Shown piece by piece: positions 9,200 to 18,396 of a stretch of DNA of 48,852 nucleotides (positions are counted from its first letter, which is position 1; every line of letters starts with the position of its first letter). Both the position numbers and the translations under genes were made by a program. The stretch comes from Rhodothermales bacterium (lineage in GTDB: Bacteria > Bacteroidota > Rhodothermia > Rhodothermales > Bin80). The notes below the pieces were generated by a model, which did not search any database, was not told the DNA's origin, and saw nothing but the letters and a program-made list of their open reading frames with translations. The stretch is from contig JANQES010000076.1 in the NCBI GenBank assembly GCA_028278205.1, positions 1-48,852 on the forward strand, read 5' to 3'.

Positions 9200-10459
9200 T
9201 TATTCTTCAAACTTACGAAACGCCAGCGACGTGTTGTGGCCGCCGAAGCCGAAGGCGTTGGAAACGGCCACGTTGACGGGGCGTTTTTGGGGCTCGTTGA
9301 ACGTGTAGTTGAGGTCGCACTCCGGGTCGGCGTGTTCGAAGTTGATCGTCGGCGGTACGGTGTCGTGCCCGATGGCAAGGATCGTGGCGATGGCTTCGAT
9401 AGCGCCGGCGGCGCCGAGCAGGTGGCCCGTCATGCTTTTGGTCGAAGACAGGTTCATGGTGTAGGCGTGCTCGCCGAAGACGTGTTTGACGGCCTTCGTC
9501 TCGGCGGTGTCGCCCAGCGGCGTCGAGGTGCCGTGCATGTTCAGATAATCGACCTCTTCGGGCTGGAGGTTGGCGTCGCAGAGGAGGTTGCGCATGGCCA
9601 GGGCGGCGCCGTGACCTTCCGGGTGCGGGGCGGTGATGTGGTTGGCGTCGGCGCTCATACCCAGGCCGGTGATCTCGGCGTAGATCCTGGCGCCGCGCGC
9701 GCGGGCGTGGTCGAGTTCTTCGAGGATCAGCGCGCCGGCGCCTTCGCCCAGGACGAAGCCGTCGCGTGTTTTGTCGAAGGGGCGGCTGGCCGAGGCCGGG
9801 TCGTCGTTGCGGGTCGAGAGGGCTTTCAGGGCGTTGAAGCCGCCGATGCCCAGTTCCGAGACCGCCGCTTCGCTGCCGCCGCAGAGCGCCATATCGACCG
9901 TGCCGCGCTGGATCATCATCAGCGCATCGCCGATGTTGTTGTTGCCCGTGGCACAGGCCGAGACCACGCAGTAGTTGGGGCCGCGGAAGTTGTAGCGTAT
10001 GGAGATGTGGCCGCTGACGATGTCGGGGATGAGCATCGGGATGAAAAACGGCGACATGCGCCGGGCGCCGTTTTCGATGTAGTTGGCCGTCTGAGCATGG
10101 AAGACCTGCATCCCGCCGATGCCGCTGCCGAAAATGACGGCTACGCGATCTTTTTCGGACTGGGGCATCGTCTCCGGGTCGAGCCCGGCATCCTCGACGG
10201 CCTGCACCGCCGCGACGATGGCGTACTGGGCGAACGGATCGAGCCGCCGGGCTTCCTTGCGGCCGAAGTAGTCGAGCGCGTCGTAGCCTTTGAGTTCGCA
10301 GGCGAACTTGGTGGCGAAGGTCTCGGTGTCGAAGTACGTGATGGCGTCGGCGCCGCTTTCGCCACGCATCATGGCGTCCCAGAAGGCCTCTGGCGAGAGA
10401 CCGAGCGGAGTCAGGGCGCCCATGCCCGTGATGACAACCCTGCGCGTTGGGTTCGGCAT
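9200..10459 (-). CDS. 3-oxoacyl-[acyl-carrier-protein] synthase II (KAS II)
   Basis: FabF condenses malonyl-ACP with a growing acyl-ACP in cytoplasmic type II fatty-acid elongation. The 419 residues are the usual length. It begins RRVVITGMGALTPLG. The nucleophile Cys169 lies in VVSACATGNN. The two catalytic histidines lie in NMHGTSTPLGD and SMTGHLLGAAGA, and the glycine-rich FGFGGHN motif is near the C-terminus. acpP is 126 bases upstream on the same strand, the classical acpP-fabF pairing that couples carrier protein and condensing enzyme. A possible attenuator hairpin lies in that gap. A small membrane-protein gene follows instead of the frequent rnc. Confidence 0.97.
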   Translation of the reverse strand: MPNPTRRVVITGMGALTPLGLSPEAFWDAMMRGESGADAITYFDTETFATKFACELKGYDALDYFGRKEARRLDPFAQYAIVAAVQAVEDAGLDPETMPQSEKDRVAVIFGSGIGGMQVFHAQTANYIENGARRMSPFFIPMLIPDIVSGHISIRYNFRGPNYCVVSACATGNNNIGDALMMIQRGTVDMALCGGSEAAVSELGIGGFNALKALSTRNDDPASASRPFDKTRDGFVLGEGAGALILEELDHARARGARIYAEITGLGMSADANHITAPHPEGHGAALAMRNLLCDANLQPEEVDYLNMHGTSTPLGDTAETKAVKHVFGEHAYTMNLSSTKSMTGHLLGAAGAIEAIATILAIGHDTVPPTINFEHADPECDLNYTFNEPQKRPVNVAVSNAFGFGGHNTSLAFRKFEE

Positions 10460-10537
10460 GGATCTAGAGAAAAGCAGTGCTAGGGGGCGGGGAAAGACGC
10501 GCTTATAAGCACCACAGCCAGGAAAGTGCCGGAAAGA

Positions 10538-10583
10538 AAAAAGAAAAAACCCCGAAGCCCGCCGCCGGCAGGCCTCCGGTGGC
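10538..10583 (-). terminator. Possible attenuator/terminator between acpP and fabF
   Basis: On the minus strand a GC-rich imperfect hairpin (CCGGAGGCC near 10579-10571, with CGGCGGC and CTTCGG on the other side) is followed by TTTTTTC. Because fabF follows on the same strand, it would allow acpP to be expressed above fabF. The stem has mismatches, so this is a moderate call. Confidence 0.45.
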
Positions 10584-10585
10584 GC

Positions 10586-10828
10586 TTATGCGTCGCTGGC
10601 TTTGCTGTTGAGATAGTCAATCGCATCGCCGACGGTGACAATCTTCTCGGCGTCTTCGTCCGGGATGGTCACGCTGAACTCTTTCTCGAACTCCATGATG
10701 AGTTCGACGGTGTCGAGCGAGTCGGCGCCGAGATCGTTGGTAAACGAGGATTCGGGGGCAATTTCAGCCTCTTCGACCCCTAGTTTATCGGCGATGATCG
10801 CCATGACTTGTCCTACCAGGTCTGCCAT
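10586..10828 (-). CDS. Acyl carrier protein
   Basis: This 80-residue acidic protein carries the growing acyl chain on a phosphopantetheine arm during fatty-acid and lipid synthesis. Ser37 in [10 protein letters not shown] is the attachment site. The four-helix ACP pattern ([16 protein letters not shown], then [11 protein letters not shown] and LIMEFEKEF) is complete. The ATG at 10828 is followed by ADLVGQV, a normal start. It is the first gene of the acpP-fabF unit. Its promoter must lie in the 358-base divergent gap shared with metK. Confidence 0.97.
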   Translation of the reverse strand: MADLVGQVMAIIADKLGVEEAEIAPESSFTNDLGADSLDTVELIMEFEKEFSVTIPDEDAEKIVTVGDAIDYLNSKASDA

Positions 10829-11081
10829 AATGGAGCCTCTCTTGAAGGTGGTACGGTATGGTATGCCGGGCTGGAACGCGTCAGATGTCCCGACGGGTTC
10901 GGTCCGGGAAAGGGGATCGTGTTTTCGTTTTCCCTTAAGCGCCGAAAACTAAGACAGGCGCGTGGCAGAAGCAAACCACCCCTCTGGGATTGATAGAGAC
11001 TTTGCAGAGCGACTTTACTACAGAGGCCGTCCGAACCATTATCGTCAAGCGGCGTTGTACCTTGCTGTCTCGCAAAATATT

Positions 11082-11155
11082 ACGTGATACGTGAAACGTG
11101 AGAGTACTTCGCTATAAACGTTTTGCCAGGCACCCTCACGCTTCACGTTTCACTT
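11082..11155. repeat. Heptamer-word hairpin element (ACGTGAA family, copy 1)
   Basis: The left arm at 11082-11104 is the words ACGTGAT, ACGTGAA, ACGTGAG. The right arm at 11133-11155 is CTCACGC, TTCACGT, TTCACTT. GGCACCC at 11129-11135 adjoins the right arm. It lies in the acpP/metK divergent gap, ending 32 bases before the metK start. The rest of that 358-base gap (10829-11081) shows nothing else I can call, though both promoters must be there. Confidence 0.7.
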
Positions 11156-11186
11156 CTCAATCCACCCTCATTCACCTTCGGAATTC

Positions 11187-12350
11187 ATGGCCTACCTCTT
11201 CACCTCGGAGTCCGTATCGGAAGGACACCCCGATAAAGTAGCAGATCAGATCTCGGATGCGATCCTCGACGCCTATCTCGCCCAGGACCCCAACAGCCGC
11301 GTCGCCGTCGAGACGATGGTGACCACCGGCCTGGTCTTGCTCTCGGGCGAAGTGCGCTCGAAGGCGCTCATCGACCCGCAGCAGATCGCGCGCACCGTCA
11401 TCCGCGATATCGGCTACACCGACCCCCGGCTCCGCTTCGACGCCGACTCGTGCGGCGTGCTCAGCACTATCCACGAGCAAAGCGCAGACATCGCCCAGGG
11501 CGTCGATAAGGGCGATGAAAAGGATCAGGGCGCCGGCGACCAGGGCATGATGTTCGGCTATGCCTGCCGCGAGACGCCGGAACTGATGCCCATGCCCATC
11601 GAGTATGCCCATCACCTCGTCCGCGAACTGGCCGCCATCCGCAAGACGACGACCCTGATGCCCTACCTCCGGCCCGACTCGAAGAGCCAGGTCACGGTAG
11701 AATATGAAGACGACCGCCGCACGCCGCGCCGCGTCCACACCGTCGTCATCTCGACCCAGCACGACCCCGACGTCGCGCAAGAGAAGATCCGCCACGACGT
11801 CCAGCAGATCCTGATTCCCCGTGTCATCCCGATGGACCTCATCGACGCCGACATGATCCTGCACGTCAACCCGACGGGGCGCTTTGTCATCGGCGGGCCG
11901 CACGGCGACACGGGCCTGACCGGGCGCAAGATCATCGTCGATACCTACGGAGGCCGGGGCGCCCACGGCGGCGGGGCCTTCAGCGGCAAGGATCCCTCGA
12001 AGGTAGACCGTTCGGCGGCTTATGCGGCGCGGCACGTGGCCAAGAACCTCGTCGGCGCCGGCCTGGCCGAGTCGGCGGAGGTGCAGATTGCCTACGCCAT
12101 CGGCGTGGCCCAGCCCGTCTCGATCCACGTCGATACGTTCGGCACCGGTGTGATGCCGGACTATCAACTCGTCGAGATCATCCGCGATACGTTCGACCTG
12201 CGCCCGCGCGCGATCATCGAACGGCTCAACCTCTTGCAGCCGCATTACTGCGCTACGGCGGCCTACGGGCACTTTGGCCGCTCCGAGTTTTCCTGGGAAG
12301 CCCTCGACGCCGTCGATCAACTCAAGGAACGCGCCGGACAGGTGGCGTAG
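11187..12350 (+). CDS. S-adenosylmethionine synthetase
   Basis: MetK makes S-adenosylmethionine from methionine and ATP in the cytoplasm. It has 387 residues, near the family norm. It opens with [20 protein letters not shown], containing the ATP-binding GHPDK. It also has DQGMMFGYA, the glycine-rich [18 protein letters not shown] signature and a closing SEFSWE. The product feeds methyltransferases whose by-product is handled by sahH at 19211. I saw no convincing SAM riboswitch in the leader, which instead carries a hairpin repeat at 11082-11155. Confidence 0.97.
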   Translation: MAYLFTSESVSEGHPDKVADQISDAILDAYLAQDPNSRVAVETMVTTGLVLLSGEVRSKALIDPQQIARTVIRDIGYTDPRLRFDADSCGVLSTIHEQSADIAQGVDKGDEKDQGAGDQGMMFGYACRETPELMPMPIEYAHHLVRELAAIRKTTTLMPYLRPDSKSQVTVEYEDDRRTPRRVHTVVISTQHDPDVAQEKIRHDVQQILIPRVIPMDLIDADMILHVNPTGRFVIGGPHGDTGLTGRKIIVDTYGGRGAHGGGAFSGKDPSKVDRSAAYAARHVAKNLVGAGLAESAEVQIAYAIGVAQPVSIHVDTFGTGVMPDYQLVEIIRDTFDLRPRAIIERLNLLQPHYCATAAYGHFGRSEFSWEALDAVDQLKERAGQVA

Positions 12351-12357
12351 ACGGTTT

Positions 12358-12434
12358 GTGAGCCGGAGCGCCTAAGAGTCGGGGAACCGGAAATTGTTTT
12401 TTCCCTGGCTCTTCGACGCTCCAGCTCATCAAAT
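12358..12434. repeat. Octamer-word hairpin element (GAGTCGGG/CTCCGGCT family, copy 1)
   Basis: The left arm at 12358-12390 (GAGCCGGAGCG, then AAGAGTCGGGGAACCGG) pairs imperfectly with the right arm at 12413-12430 (CTGGCTCTTCGACGCTCCAG). The loop contains TTGTTTTTTCC. It starts 8 bases after the metK stop and may also end metK transcription. The remaining gap to 12667 is AT-richer and presumably holds the protease promoter; a TATACTAAATTTAGT palindrome lies near 12456. Confidence 0.65.
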
Positions 12435-12667
12435 CCCCGGCCCCTCGCATCATTTATACTAAATTTAGTCAATGGATGCGGTACGGGGGTATATAGATTG
12501 ATTGATGAGATGACGATTTAAGAACCTGACTTATCCGGCTCAACAGCACGCCATATTAACCTGCCAGGGTGATTATTTGAGACTACGCTACGGTCGTTCT
12601 CTAGCCCACCAGGGGCTGTTTGGGTGGATCGCCAATCCAGACGGTCTCGACAATCTTTTTAGTTCTC

Positions 12668-15600
12668 ATGAGGCGTTTGTTACTCTTTCTCGCTCTCGTC
12701 GTATTCGTTGGCATCTTTGCCGAGGGATCTGTTGCCCAGGACCGCGTCGTCCGTCCGGCTTTTGAAGCGCTGGCGCCTGAGGCGCAGGCGCGCGTGGTGC
12801 CGGAAGATCCGCTGGCGCGTTTTCGCACACAGGCTGTGCCCGGTGGCCGGGTAGACCTCGACGACGGTGTCTTGCGCGCGGCCTATCGCATCGGGCGGAG
12901 GGTGCCGCAGGCCGCCACGCCCGAAGCCATGGCGCGCACCTATCTCGACGCCGAAGCCGCGCGCTTCGGCTGGTCGGATGCTGCCGATCTGGAACTCAAA
13001 GCGGTGACGACGGGCCGCTACAGCACGCACCTGACTTTTCAGCAGACGTTCTCCGGGCTGCCGGTTTACAACCGGATGATCAAGGTGAACCTGAACCGGG
13101 ACGGGCAGCCGACGATGGTTTTGAGCGGCTACGCGCCGCATCTGGCTCGCCTCGGCGCCTTCAACCCGAACCCGTCGCTGAGCGCCTCGGCGGCGGCAGC
13201 GCGTGCGCAAGAGGTTGTCTCGCAAAACGGAGCGCGCACCACCACGCCCGAACTGGTGGTCTACCCGGAGCAGACACCCCGTCTTGCCTGGCGCGTGGTG
13301 GCCTGGCCCAACAGCCTCCCGGCGGAATGGGAAGTCCTCCTCGACGCCCGCACCGGCGACGTAATCCACCTCCTCGACCTGAGCACACACTCCCATGGCG
13401 AAAGGGTGAGTGGGAGAAAGGGAGAAAGGGAGAGGAGCATGGCATCAACCAAAACCGCCCCGCCTGCCAGCACGGCAGGCACTTCTCTCACGAGACAATC
13501 CAAGATCCAAAATCCAAAATCCAAAATCGTAGACGGTACGGGATTGGTTTTCGATCCCGATCCGCTGACGACGGCGGGTGTCGAATACGGGGTGCCGTAC
13601 ATCGATGCCAACGATACCGACGTGCAGGAACTCAATGACGAGCGCATCGAGGTGACGCTGTTCGACATCACGCTGGGCACCGACGGGCTTTACCGGCTCG
13701 AAGGGCCGTTCGTGACGATCGACGGGGCGGCGCAGTTGGGCGGCACCGGCTGGGATCCGCCTGCCGAGGCCGATCCTAACGCGTTCCAGTATGGCCGGGC
13801 GAATGATTTCTTTGAGGCCGTCATGGCCTATTATCACGTCGATAAGAGCCAGCGCTACGTCCAGTCGCTCGACGTGGGCCGGGCCATCCAGGAGACGCCG
13901 GTGCGCGTCAACCCCCACGGCCTCGGCACCGCCGACGACTCGCGCTATTACCCCGTCTTCAACGGCATGGGCTTCGGCGATGGCGGCATCGATGATGCCG
14001 AAGACGCCGACGTGATCTGGCATGAGTACGGCCATGCCTTGTTGCAAAGCAGCGCGCCGGGCCTGCTCAACAACGACGAAGGCCGCGCCCTCCACGAAGG
14101 CTGGTCCGATTACTGGGCCGCTTCGTACTCGCGCGGCCTCATCGACGCCGGCAAGGTGCCCGATCATGACTGGCGCAAGGTCTTTACCTGGGACGGCAAC
14201 GAGTTCTGGTCGGGCCGCCGGCTCGATCGCGCGGGGCGCTATCCCGAAGACACCCGGTGCGATGACGGCTCGTGCAGAACAGTCGACTGGTACACCGACG
14301 GGCTGCTCTGGGCCACCACGCTGATGGAACTCTACGACGAACTGGGCCGGGAGGTCATCGACCGGCTTTGCCTGGCTTCGCACGGCTACCTCAGCCCGCC
14401 CGGCTCCTTCGCCGATGCCGCCGAAGCGATCATTCAGGCCGACCTCGATCTCTACGGCGGCCAACACCTCGGCGTGATCATCGACCGGCTCGGCGCGCGC
14501 GGCTACGTCGATCCGACGGCCTTCGGGCCGATTCTGGCGCACGAGCCGCTGCCGCACATCGAAGACGAAGGCAGCACCGTGACATTCACCGCCGACGCGC
14601 TGACGGTAGGCGCGCCGGTAGCCAGCGTCCTGGTTTTTTATAGCATCGACGGCGGGTCGTTCGAAGCGCTCGAACTCGATGCGCAGGGCGGGGGCCGCTA
14701 CGAGGGCACGCTGCCGCTGCCGTCGATGGCTGCCGAAATCAACTATTATCTCGAAGCCGCCGATGAAACGGGGTTGCGGTCGGTGCTGCCGTCAGGAGCG
14801 CCCACGACGACCTTCTCGTTCGGCGTGGGGCCTGATACCGAGGCGCCGCTGATCGCGCACGTGCCTATCGAGCAGGTGGCGCTTCAGGCCTGGCCCCCGC
14901 GTGTCGTCGCCGAGGTGGCAGACAACCAGGGCATCGATTCGGTCTGGGTCTCGTACTCGGTGATTCAGGCCGGGACTCCTGTGGCGGAAGGGATTTTCTC
15001 GCTGGTCCCGGAAGCGGAGGGCTACGCGGGCGTCTTCCCCGTCTTGCCCGGTGCGTTGAGGGCCGGCACGACGGTGCGCTATCGCATTCACGCGCTCGAC
15101 GTGGCGCGCAACGCCAATGAGGCGCTGTTGCCGGCATCGGGCACACCCGCCTTCGAGATCGCCATCGTGGTTCAGGGCGTGCTGGCGACGTTCGACTTCG
15201 AGGGCGATCAGACGCTGGCGGCCACGGGCTCGTGGGTGCGCGGCGTGCCGGGCTACGGCGTGCAGGTGGCGCATTCGGGGCAAAACGTCTGGGCCACCAA
15301 CACCGTCGGCCCTTATCCAGCGGTCGAACAAAGCGCGACGCTGGATCTGCCGCCGTTCAACCTCGGCGATTTCTCGGAGGCCTTCCTCATTTTGTGGCAC
15401 TGGTACGACTTCGAGCACAGCGGCATCCTCGAACCCGGCCCTTCGACGTCAGGCGCGCTCTGGGACGGCGGCAACGTGAAAGTCTCGACCAACGACGGCA
15501 TTTCGTGGGTGGTGGTCGATCCGCTCGGCGGTTACACCGGCACGCTCGAACAGGGCACCGGCAATCCAATCAGCGGCCAGCGCGCTTTCGGCGGCTACAG

Positions 15601-16861
15601 TTTCGGCTGGCGGCGTGTCATCGTCCCGTTGCCTTCGGAAGACAACGTCCGCGTCCGGTTCGAGTTTGGCACCGACGGCAGCAACGACCTGGCCTCGGAA
15701 TTCTATGCCGGCTGGTATCTCGACGACGTGCGCGTGGTTACGGAAGTGCCGCAGGATGCCACGCCGCCGGCCTTCGTCGCGACGCCGCCTGCCGTGGTGC
15801 AGGCCGACGCCGGACGCGTGCCGCCGCCACTCATCGTGGAGGCTACCGACGACACCGGCCTCGAAGCGGTATTGGCCGAGTATGAGATCATCCCCGCCTC
15901 CGGCAGCCGGCAGCAGGGCACGCTCCGCCTCGCAATGACGCCCAACGATCTCAACACGTTCATCGGTGCCATCGCCGCCGAAGCGCCCCTCGGCGTCGGC
16001 GATCAGATCGAATACCGGTTCCGCCTCCGCGACTTCGACGGCAACACGGCGGTCTTGCCGGCGGTGGGGCAGACGCCGTTTCGCATCGAATATCGCCTGA
16101 GCGAGAGTGTCAGCGCGCTGCGTAATGTGCGGGCGTCCGGTCTGTGGCGACCCCTCCAAGGCGGCTACACGGCCAGCACCACCGAAGACCTGACGGAGGT
16201 CGTCTCTAGCCTCGTCCTCGAACCCATCGACCTGCCCGCCAACACCGACGTCATCACCTTTTCGCTCGCGCACACCTACCGCTTCTCCAGCGACATCGGC
16301 GGCAACCTTAAGATCTCGCTCGACGAGGGCCTGACGTGGACGGTGCTCGAACCCGAGGGCGGCTACGGCGCTACCTACGAGCCCGAAGGCGGCCATCCGA
16401 TGCAGGGCGAGCGGGTCTTTGCCGGTCAAACCGGCAGCGCGCACCAGGCCATGTTCGACCTCGTCGAGTTTGCAGGCCGGCAGGTGCGGCTGCGGCTCGA
16501 TCTCGCCGCCCCCCGCTCGCTGTTTCCCGCCGAATTCTGGACCATCAGCGAGGCGGCGCTGGCCTTCTCGACGCTCGAACAGGCCTTCGACATCCCGCGC
16601 GAGCTGGCCTTGCACGCCAACTTCCCCGACCCCTTCCTCGAAAGCACGACGATCAGCTTTACGCTGCCCGAGGCCATGCCGGTGCGCCTGGAGTTGTACA
16701 ACATCCTCGGCCAGCGCATCGCCGTGCTCGTCGATGGGCAACAGGACGCCGGCACGCACACGCTGACGATGGGCCGGGGCGGCCTCGCCGCCGGCATCTA
16801 TCTGATGCGCATGATGGCCGGCGGCACGCAACACGTCGAGCGGATGGTCATCACCCGTTAG
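12668..16861 (+). CDS. Secreted M36-type zinc metalloprotease with T9SS sorting domain
   Basis: The protein is 1397 residues. Its signal peptide is MRRLLLFLALVVFVGIFAEG then SVAQ. An FTP-type propeptide (HLTFQQTFSGLPVYNRM, ~residues 120-160) and a PepSY-like stretch follow. The catalytic domain has H452EYGH456 and the third zinc ligand E477 in HEGWSD, the fungalysin (M36) arrangement. Ig-like and jelly-roll modules with repeated DNVRVRFEF and WYLDDVRVV patterns follow. The C-terminal ~85 residues are a T9SS sorting domain (NFPDPF, LYNILGQRIAVL, GIYLMRM). ATG 12668 is chosen over the frame start at 12620 because the signal peptide begins there. A repeat element is embedded in frame at residues ~241-287. 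The TAG stop lies inside a hairpin at 16858-16889. Confidence 0.9.
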   Translation: MRRLLLFLALVVFVGIFAEGSVAQDRVVRPAFEALAPEAQARVVPEDPLARFRTQAVPGGRVDLDDGVLRAAYRIGRRVPQAATPEAMARTYLDAEAARFGWSDAADLELKAVTTGRYSTHLTFQQTFSGLPVYNRMIKVNLNRDGQPTMVLSGYAPHLARLGAFNPNPSLSASAAAARAQEVVSQNGARTTTPELVVYPEQTPRLAWRVVAWPNSLPAEWEVLLDARTGDVIHLLDLSTHSHGERVSGRKGERERSMASTKTAPPASTAGTSLTRQSKIQNPKSKIVDGTGLVFDPDPLTTAGVEYGVPYIDANDTDVQELNDERIEVTLFDITLGTDGLYRLEGPFVTIDGAAQLGGTGWDPPAEADPNAFQYGRANDFFEAVMAYYHVDKSQRYVQSLDVGRAIQETPVRVNPHGLGTADDSRYYPVFNGMGFGDGGIDDAEDADVIWHEYGHALLQSSAPGLLNNDEGRALHEGWSDYWAASYSRGLIDAGKVPDHDWRKVFTWDGNEFWSGRRLDRAGRYPEDTRCDDGSCRTVDWYTDGLLWATTLMELYDELGREVIDRLCLASHGYLSPPGSFADAAEAIIQADLDLYGGQHLGVIIDRLGARGYVDPTAFGPILAHEPLPHIEDEGSTVTFTADALTVGAPVASVLVFYSIDGGSFEALELDAQGGGRYEGTLPLPSMAAEINYYLEAADETGLRSVLPSGAPTTTFSFGVGPDTEAPLIAHVPIEQVALQAWPPRVVAEVADNQGIDSVWVSYSVIQAGTPVAEGIFSLVPEAEGYAGVFPVLPGALRAGTTVRYRIHALDVARNANEALLPASGTPAFEIAIVVQGVLATFDFEGDQTLAATGSWVRGVPGYGVQVAHSGQNVWATNTVGPYPAVEQSATLDLPPFNLGDFSEAFLILWHWYDFEHSGILEPGPSTSGALWDGGNVKVSTNDGISWVVVDPLGGYTGTLEQGTGNPISGQRAFGGYSFGWRRVIVPLPSEDNVRVRFEFGTDGSNDLASEFYAGWYLDDVRVVTEVPQDATPPAFVATPPAVVQADAGRVPPPLIVEATDDTGLEAVLAEYEIIPASGSRQQGTLRLAMTPNDLNTFIGAIAAEAPLGVGDQIEYRFRLRDFDGNTAVLPAVGQTPFRIEYRLSESVSALRNVRASGLWRPLQGGYTASTTEDLTEVVSSLVLEPIDLPANTDVITFSLAHTYRFSSDIGGNLKISLDEGLTWTVLEPEGGYGATYEPEGGHPMQGERVFAGQTGSAHQAMFDLVEFAGRQVRLRLDLAAPRSLFPAEFWTISEAALAFSTLEQAFDIPRELALHANFPDPFLESTTISFTLPEAMPVRLELYNILGQRIAVLVDGQQDAGTHTLTMGRGGLAAGIYLMRMMAGGTQHVERMVITR
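13389..13530 (+). repeat. In-frame repeat insertion inside the metalloprotease gene
   Basis: About 47 codons interrupt the join between propeptide (…LDLSTHSH) and catalytic domain (DGTGLVFDPDPLTT). The segment contains GGGAGAAA octamers (13410-13436), a small GC hairpin GCCTGCC/GGCAGGC (13462-13480), and CAATCCAAGATCC plus further AAAATCC words (13496-13528), which is the right arm of the intergenic GATTTTG family. It encodes SKIQNPKSKI and keeps the frame open. Low-complexity polar sequence in this loop would be tolerated if it is surface exposed or cleaved during maturation. Confidence 0.75.
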
Positions 16862-16889
16862 ATTTTGCCGCTTCGCTGGCAAAATCTAA
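16858..16889 (+). terminator. Hairpin spanning the protease stop codon
   Basis: TTAGATTTTGCC (16858-16869) and GGCAAAATCTAA (16878-16889) are perfect complements around an 8-base loop. The TAG stop (16859-16861) is within the first arm. There is no long T-tract, so termination strength is uncertain. The TTAGATTTT arm matches the hairpin at the rpoN stop and the GATTTTG repeat words. Confidence 0.6.
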
Positions 16890-16895
16890 AATGAT

Positions 16896-17087
16896 TTGGA
16901 TGATCCGGAGGCCAGCGGCGCGGTAGATTGGAACGACGAGACGCTGACCTTTGCAGGCAATCTGGTGCTCGAAATCCAACAAGATGGCCGAGCCGTCTCT
17001 CGGCTGACCGTCCATCTGGCCACCGTTCTCTACGGGCGCATCGACGATATGATGTTGATGCCTGATGGATCGAGAAAGCGCGGATAA
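16896..17087 (+). pseudogene. Short possible gene remnant
   Basis: A 63-codon frame follows the hairpin after the protease gene. Its translation has protein-like alternation (TLTFAGNLVLEIQQDGRAVS, then RLTVHLATVLYGRIDD) but no recognised domain, no ribosome site and an arbitrary-looking end. It may be the tail of a lost gene. The rest of the 494-base gap to 17355 holds the heptamer run and palindrome at 17092-17158 and presumably the promoter of the next gene. Confidence 0.25.
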
Positions 17088-17091
17088 GCAA

Positions 17092-17158
17092 GTTGCCGAT
17101 TGCAGATAGCGGATTGAATGAGTCTTTGCCTTTCTAAGCAGGCAAGACAATGTCTTGC
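17092..17158. repeat. Half heptamer-word element and 17-bp palindrome
   Basis: GATTGCA, GATAGCG, GATTGAA (within 17092-17120) is a 7-base-word run like one arm of the hairpin elements, without an obvious complementary arm. It is followed by GCAAGACA-a-TGTCTTGC (17142-17158), a perfect interrupted palindrome of the kind seen in REP/MITE-type repeats. Confidence 0.5.
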
Positions 17159-17355
17159 GGTAATCTTGATAATATCACGCTGTATCCCCGGTGACTCATG
17201 ACCGATATCGACCATGCTATGAGCGCAACGTTGTAAAATACCGCATCACTTTTCCCCACCTGCTTACTATTTCTTATCGACCATCCACCGGGAAATAAAT
17301 CGGCGCGTGTTGCGTTTAGTGAGTATTCCTCGCAACCTGCCTCGCCTCCGGTGTG

Positions 17356-17643
17356 ATGATCTTTTACCTCGTCCGCAAATACGTCGGGATTCTTCTGGTG
17401 CTGGCGGCGCTGCTGAGTGCGGCCCCTGCGTTTTTCGGCGGCATGACGCTGGGCGAGGCGGCGCTGCGGGCATTTTTCTGGAGCGCCCTGGCAGCGGCTC
17501 CGCTGACCTACTGGGAACTCCGGCGGCATAGCCTCTGGCCGCTCTACGACAACCTGCGCCTGCCCCGGTTTGTGTTGCTGGCCGCGCTCGTCGGGGCCGT
17601 CGAAGGGCTGGTTTTGTTGGCGTCGCTCGTATTTTTTTGGTGA
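17356..17643 (+). CDS. Small integral membrane protein upstream of an ABC ATPase
   Basis: This protein of about 95 residues has three to four hydrophobic segments (YLVRKYVGILLVLAALLSAA, ALRAFFWSALAAAPLTY, FVLLAALVGAVEGLVLLASL). The start is either ATG 17356 or GTG 17353, and no clear Shine-Dalgarno decides. It ends 4 bases before the ABC ATPase gene, so the two are surely co-transcribed and perhaps translationally coupled. It could be a small permease-associated subunit, but it is too short to be a complete ABC permease and I do not recognise the family. Confidence 0.7.
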   Translation: MIFYLVRKYVGILLVLAALLSAAPAFFGGMTLGEAALRAFFWSALAAAPLTYWELRRHSLWPLYDNLRLPRFVLLAALVGAVEGLVLLASLVFFW

Positions 17644-17647
17644 TTCT

Positions 17648-18349
17648 ATGGCGCGCGATCTCTCGAACGATGCGCCGGAGCGCGCCCTCATCCTCGACGC
17701 CATTTTTTTTGAAGTGCCGGCGTTGCGCATCTTGCAGGGGGCGTATCTGAAAGTGGAGCCGGGGCAGATCTGTGGGCTTTTCGGGCGCAACGGCAGCGGC
17801 AAGACCACCCTGTTGAAAGTCGCTGCCGGGCAGATTCGCCCGTCGAGCGGTCTGGTCATCATCGATGGCGAGCGGTTTGCCGCGCCGCAACGCCGCCGGC
17901 GTTTCGCCCACTTGGCCTATCTCCCCCAGACGCCGATGCTCCCGCCGACGATGCGCGTGGAGACATTGATCCGCGCCTTCCCCCAAACGGCCCACGCGCT
18001 GCTCCGGGACGACCTCCTGGCGCCGCTCTGCGCGCAACGCGTCGAGCACCTCTCCGGCGGCGAGCGGCGGTATCTGGCGCTGCGCCTCGTCCTGAGCCTG
18101 GGCCGCCGCTACGCCCTGCTCGACGAACCCTTCACCGGCATGGCCCCCCGCATCATCGACCGCATGACCGAGGCCATCGTCGAGGCCGCAGCCGGCGGCA
18201 TGGGCATCCTCGCCACCGATCATTATCACCACTACATGCTGCCTCTGGTCGATACGGCCTATCTGATGATCCACAAACAATGCAAACACCTCGACCCCGC
18301 CGCCGACCTCCGGGCGCAACTGGCAGCGTATGGGTATATGAGTGCGTGA
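17648..18349 (+). CDS. ABC transporter ATP-binding protein
   Basis: This 233-residue ATPase subunit has Walker A in FGRNGSGKTTLL, a Q-loop-region LAYLPQTP, the signature LSGGERRYLALR, and Walker B YALLDEPF with a following H-loop ATDHYHHY. It would energise transport by an unidentified permease; the only membrane protein nearby is the small one just upstream. The signature helix has ERR where many have QRQ, as in LptB-like and simple export ATPases. ATG 17648 is used because the frame upstream of it is a shadow of the membrane-protein gene. The TGA stop lies within a heptamer-word repeat (GCG TGA AACGTGAG). Confidence 0.9.
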   Translation: MARDLSNDAPERALILDAIFFEVPALRILQGAYLKVEPGQICGLFGRNGSGKTTLLKVAAGQIRPSSGLVIIDGERFAAPQRRRRFAHLAYLPQTPMLPPTMRVETLIRAFPQTAHALLRDDLLAPLCAQRVEHLSGGERRYLALRLVLSLGRRYALLDEPFTGMAPRIIDRMTEAIVEAAAGGMGILATDHYHHYMLPLVDTAYLMIHKQCKHLDPAADLRAQLAAYGYMSA

Positions 18350-18381
18350 AACGTGAGGGTGCCAGGATGAGGCGTTTCATC
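18344..18381. repeat. Heptamer-word hairpin element (ACGTGAA family, copy 2)
   Basis: GCGTGAAACGTGAG (18344-18357) is followed by GGGTGCC (18357-18363), and CGTTTCA (18373-18379) pairs back to TGAAACG. The words are the same as at 11082-11155. It fills the 47-base gap between two convergent genes and includes the ABC ATPase stop codon. Confidence 0.6.
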
Positions 18382-18396
18382 TTCAGGTTTCCTGGA

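Noticed and set aside
11172..12320. Minus-strand frame of 382 codons opposite metK
   Set aside because: Shadow of metK: no motifs, and metK itself is certain.
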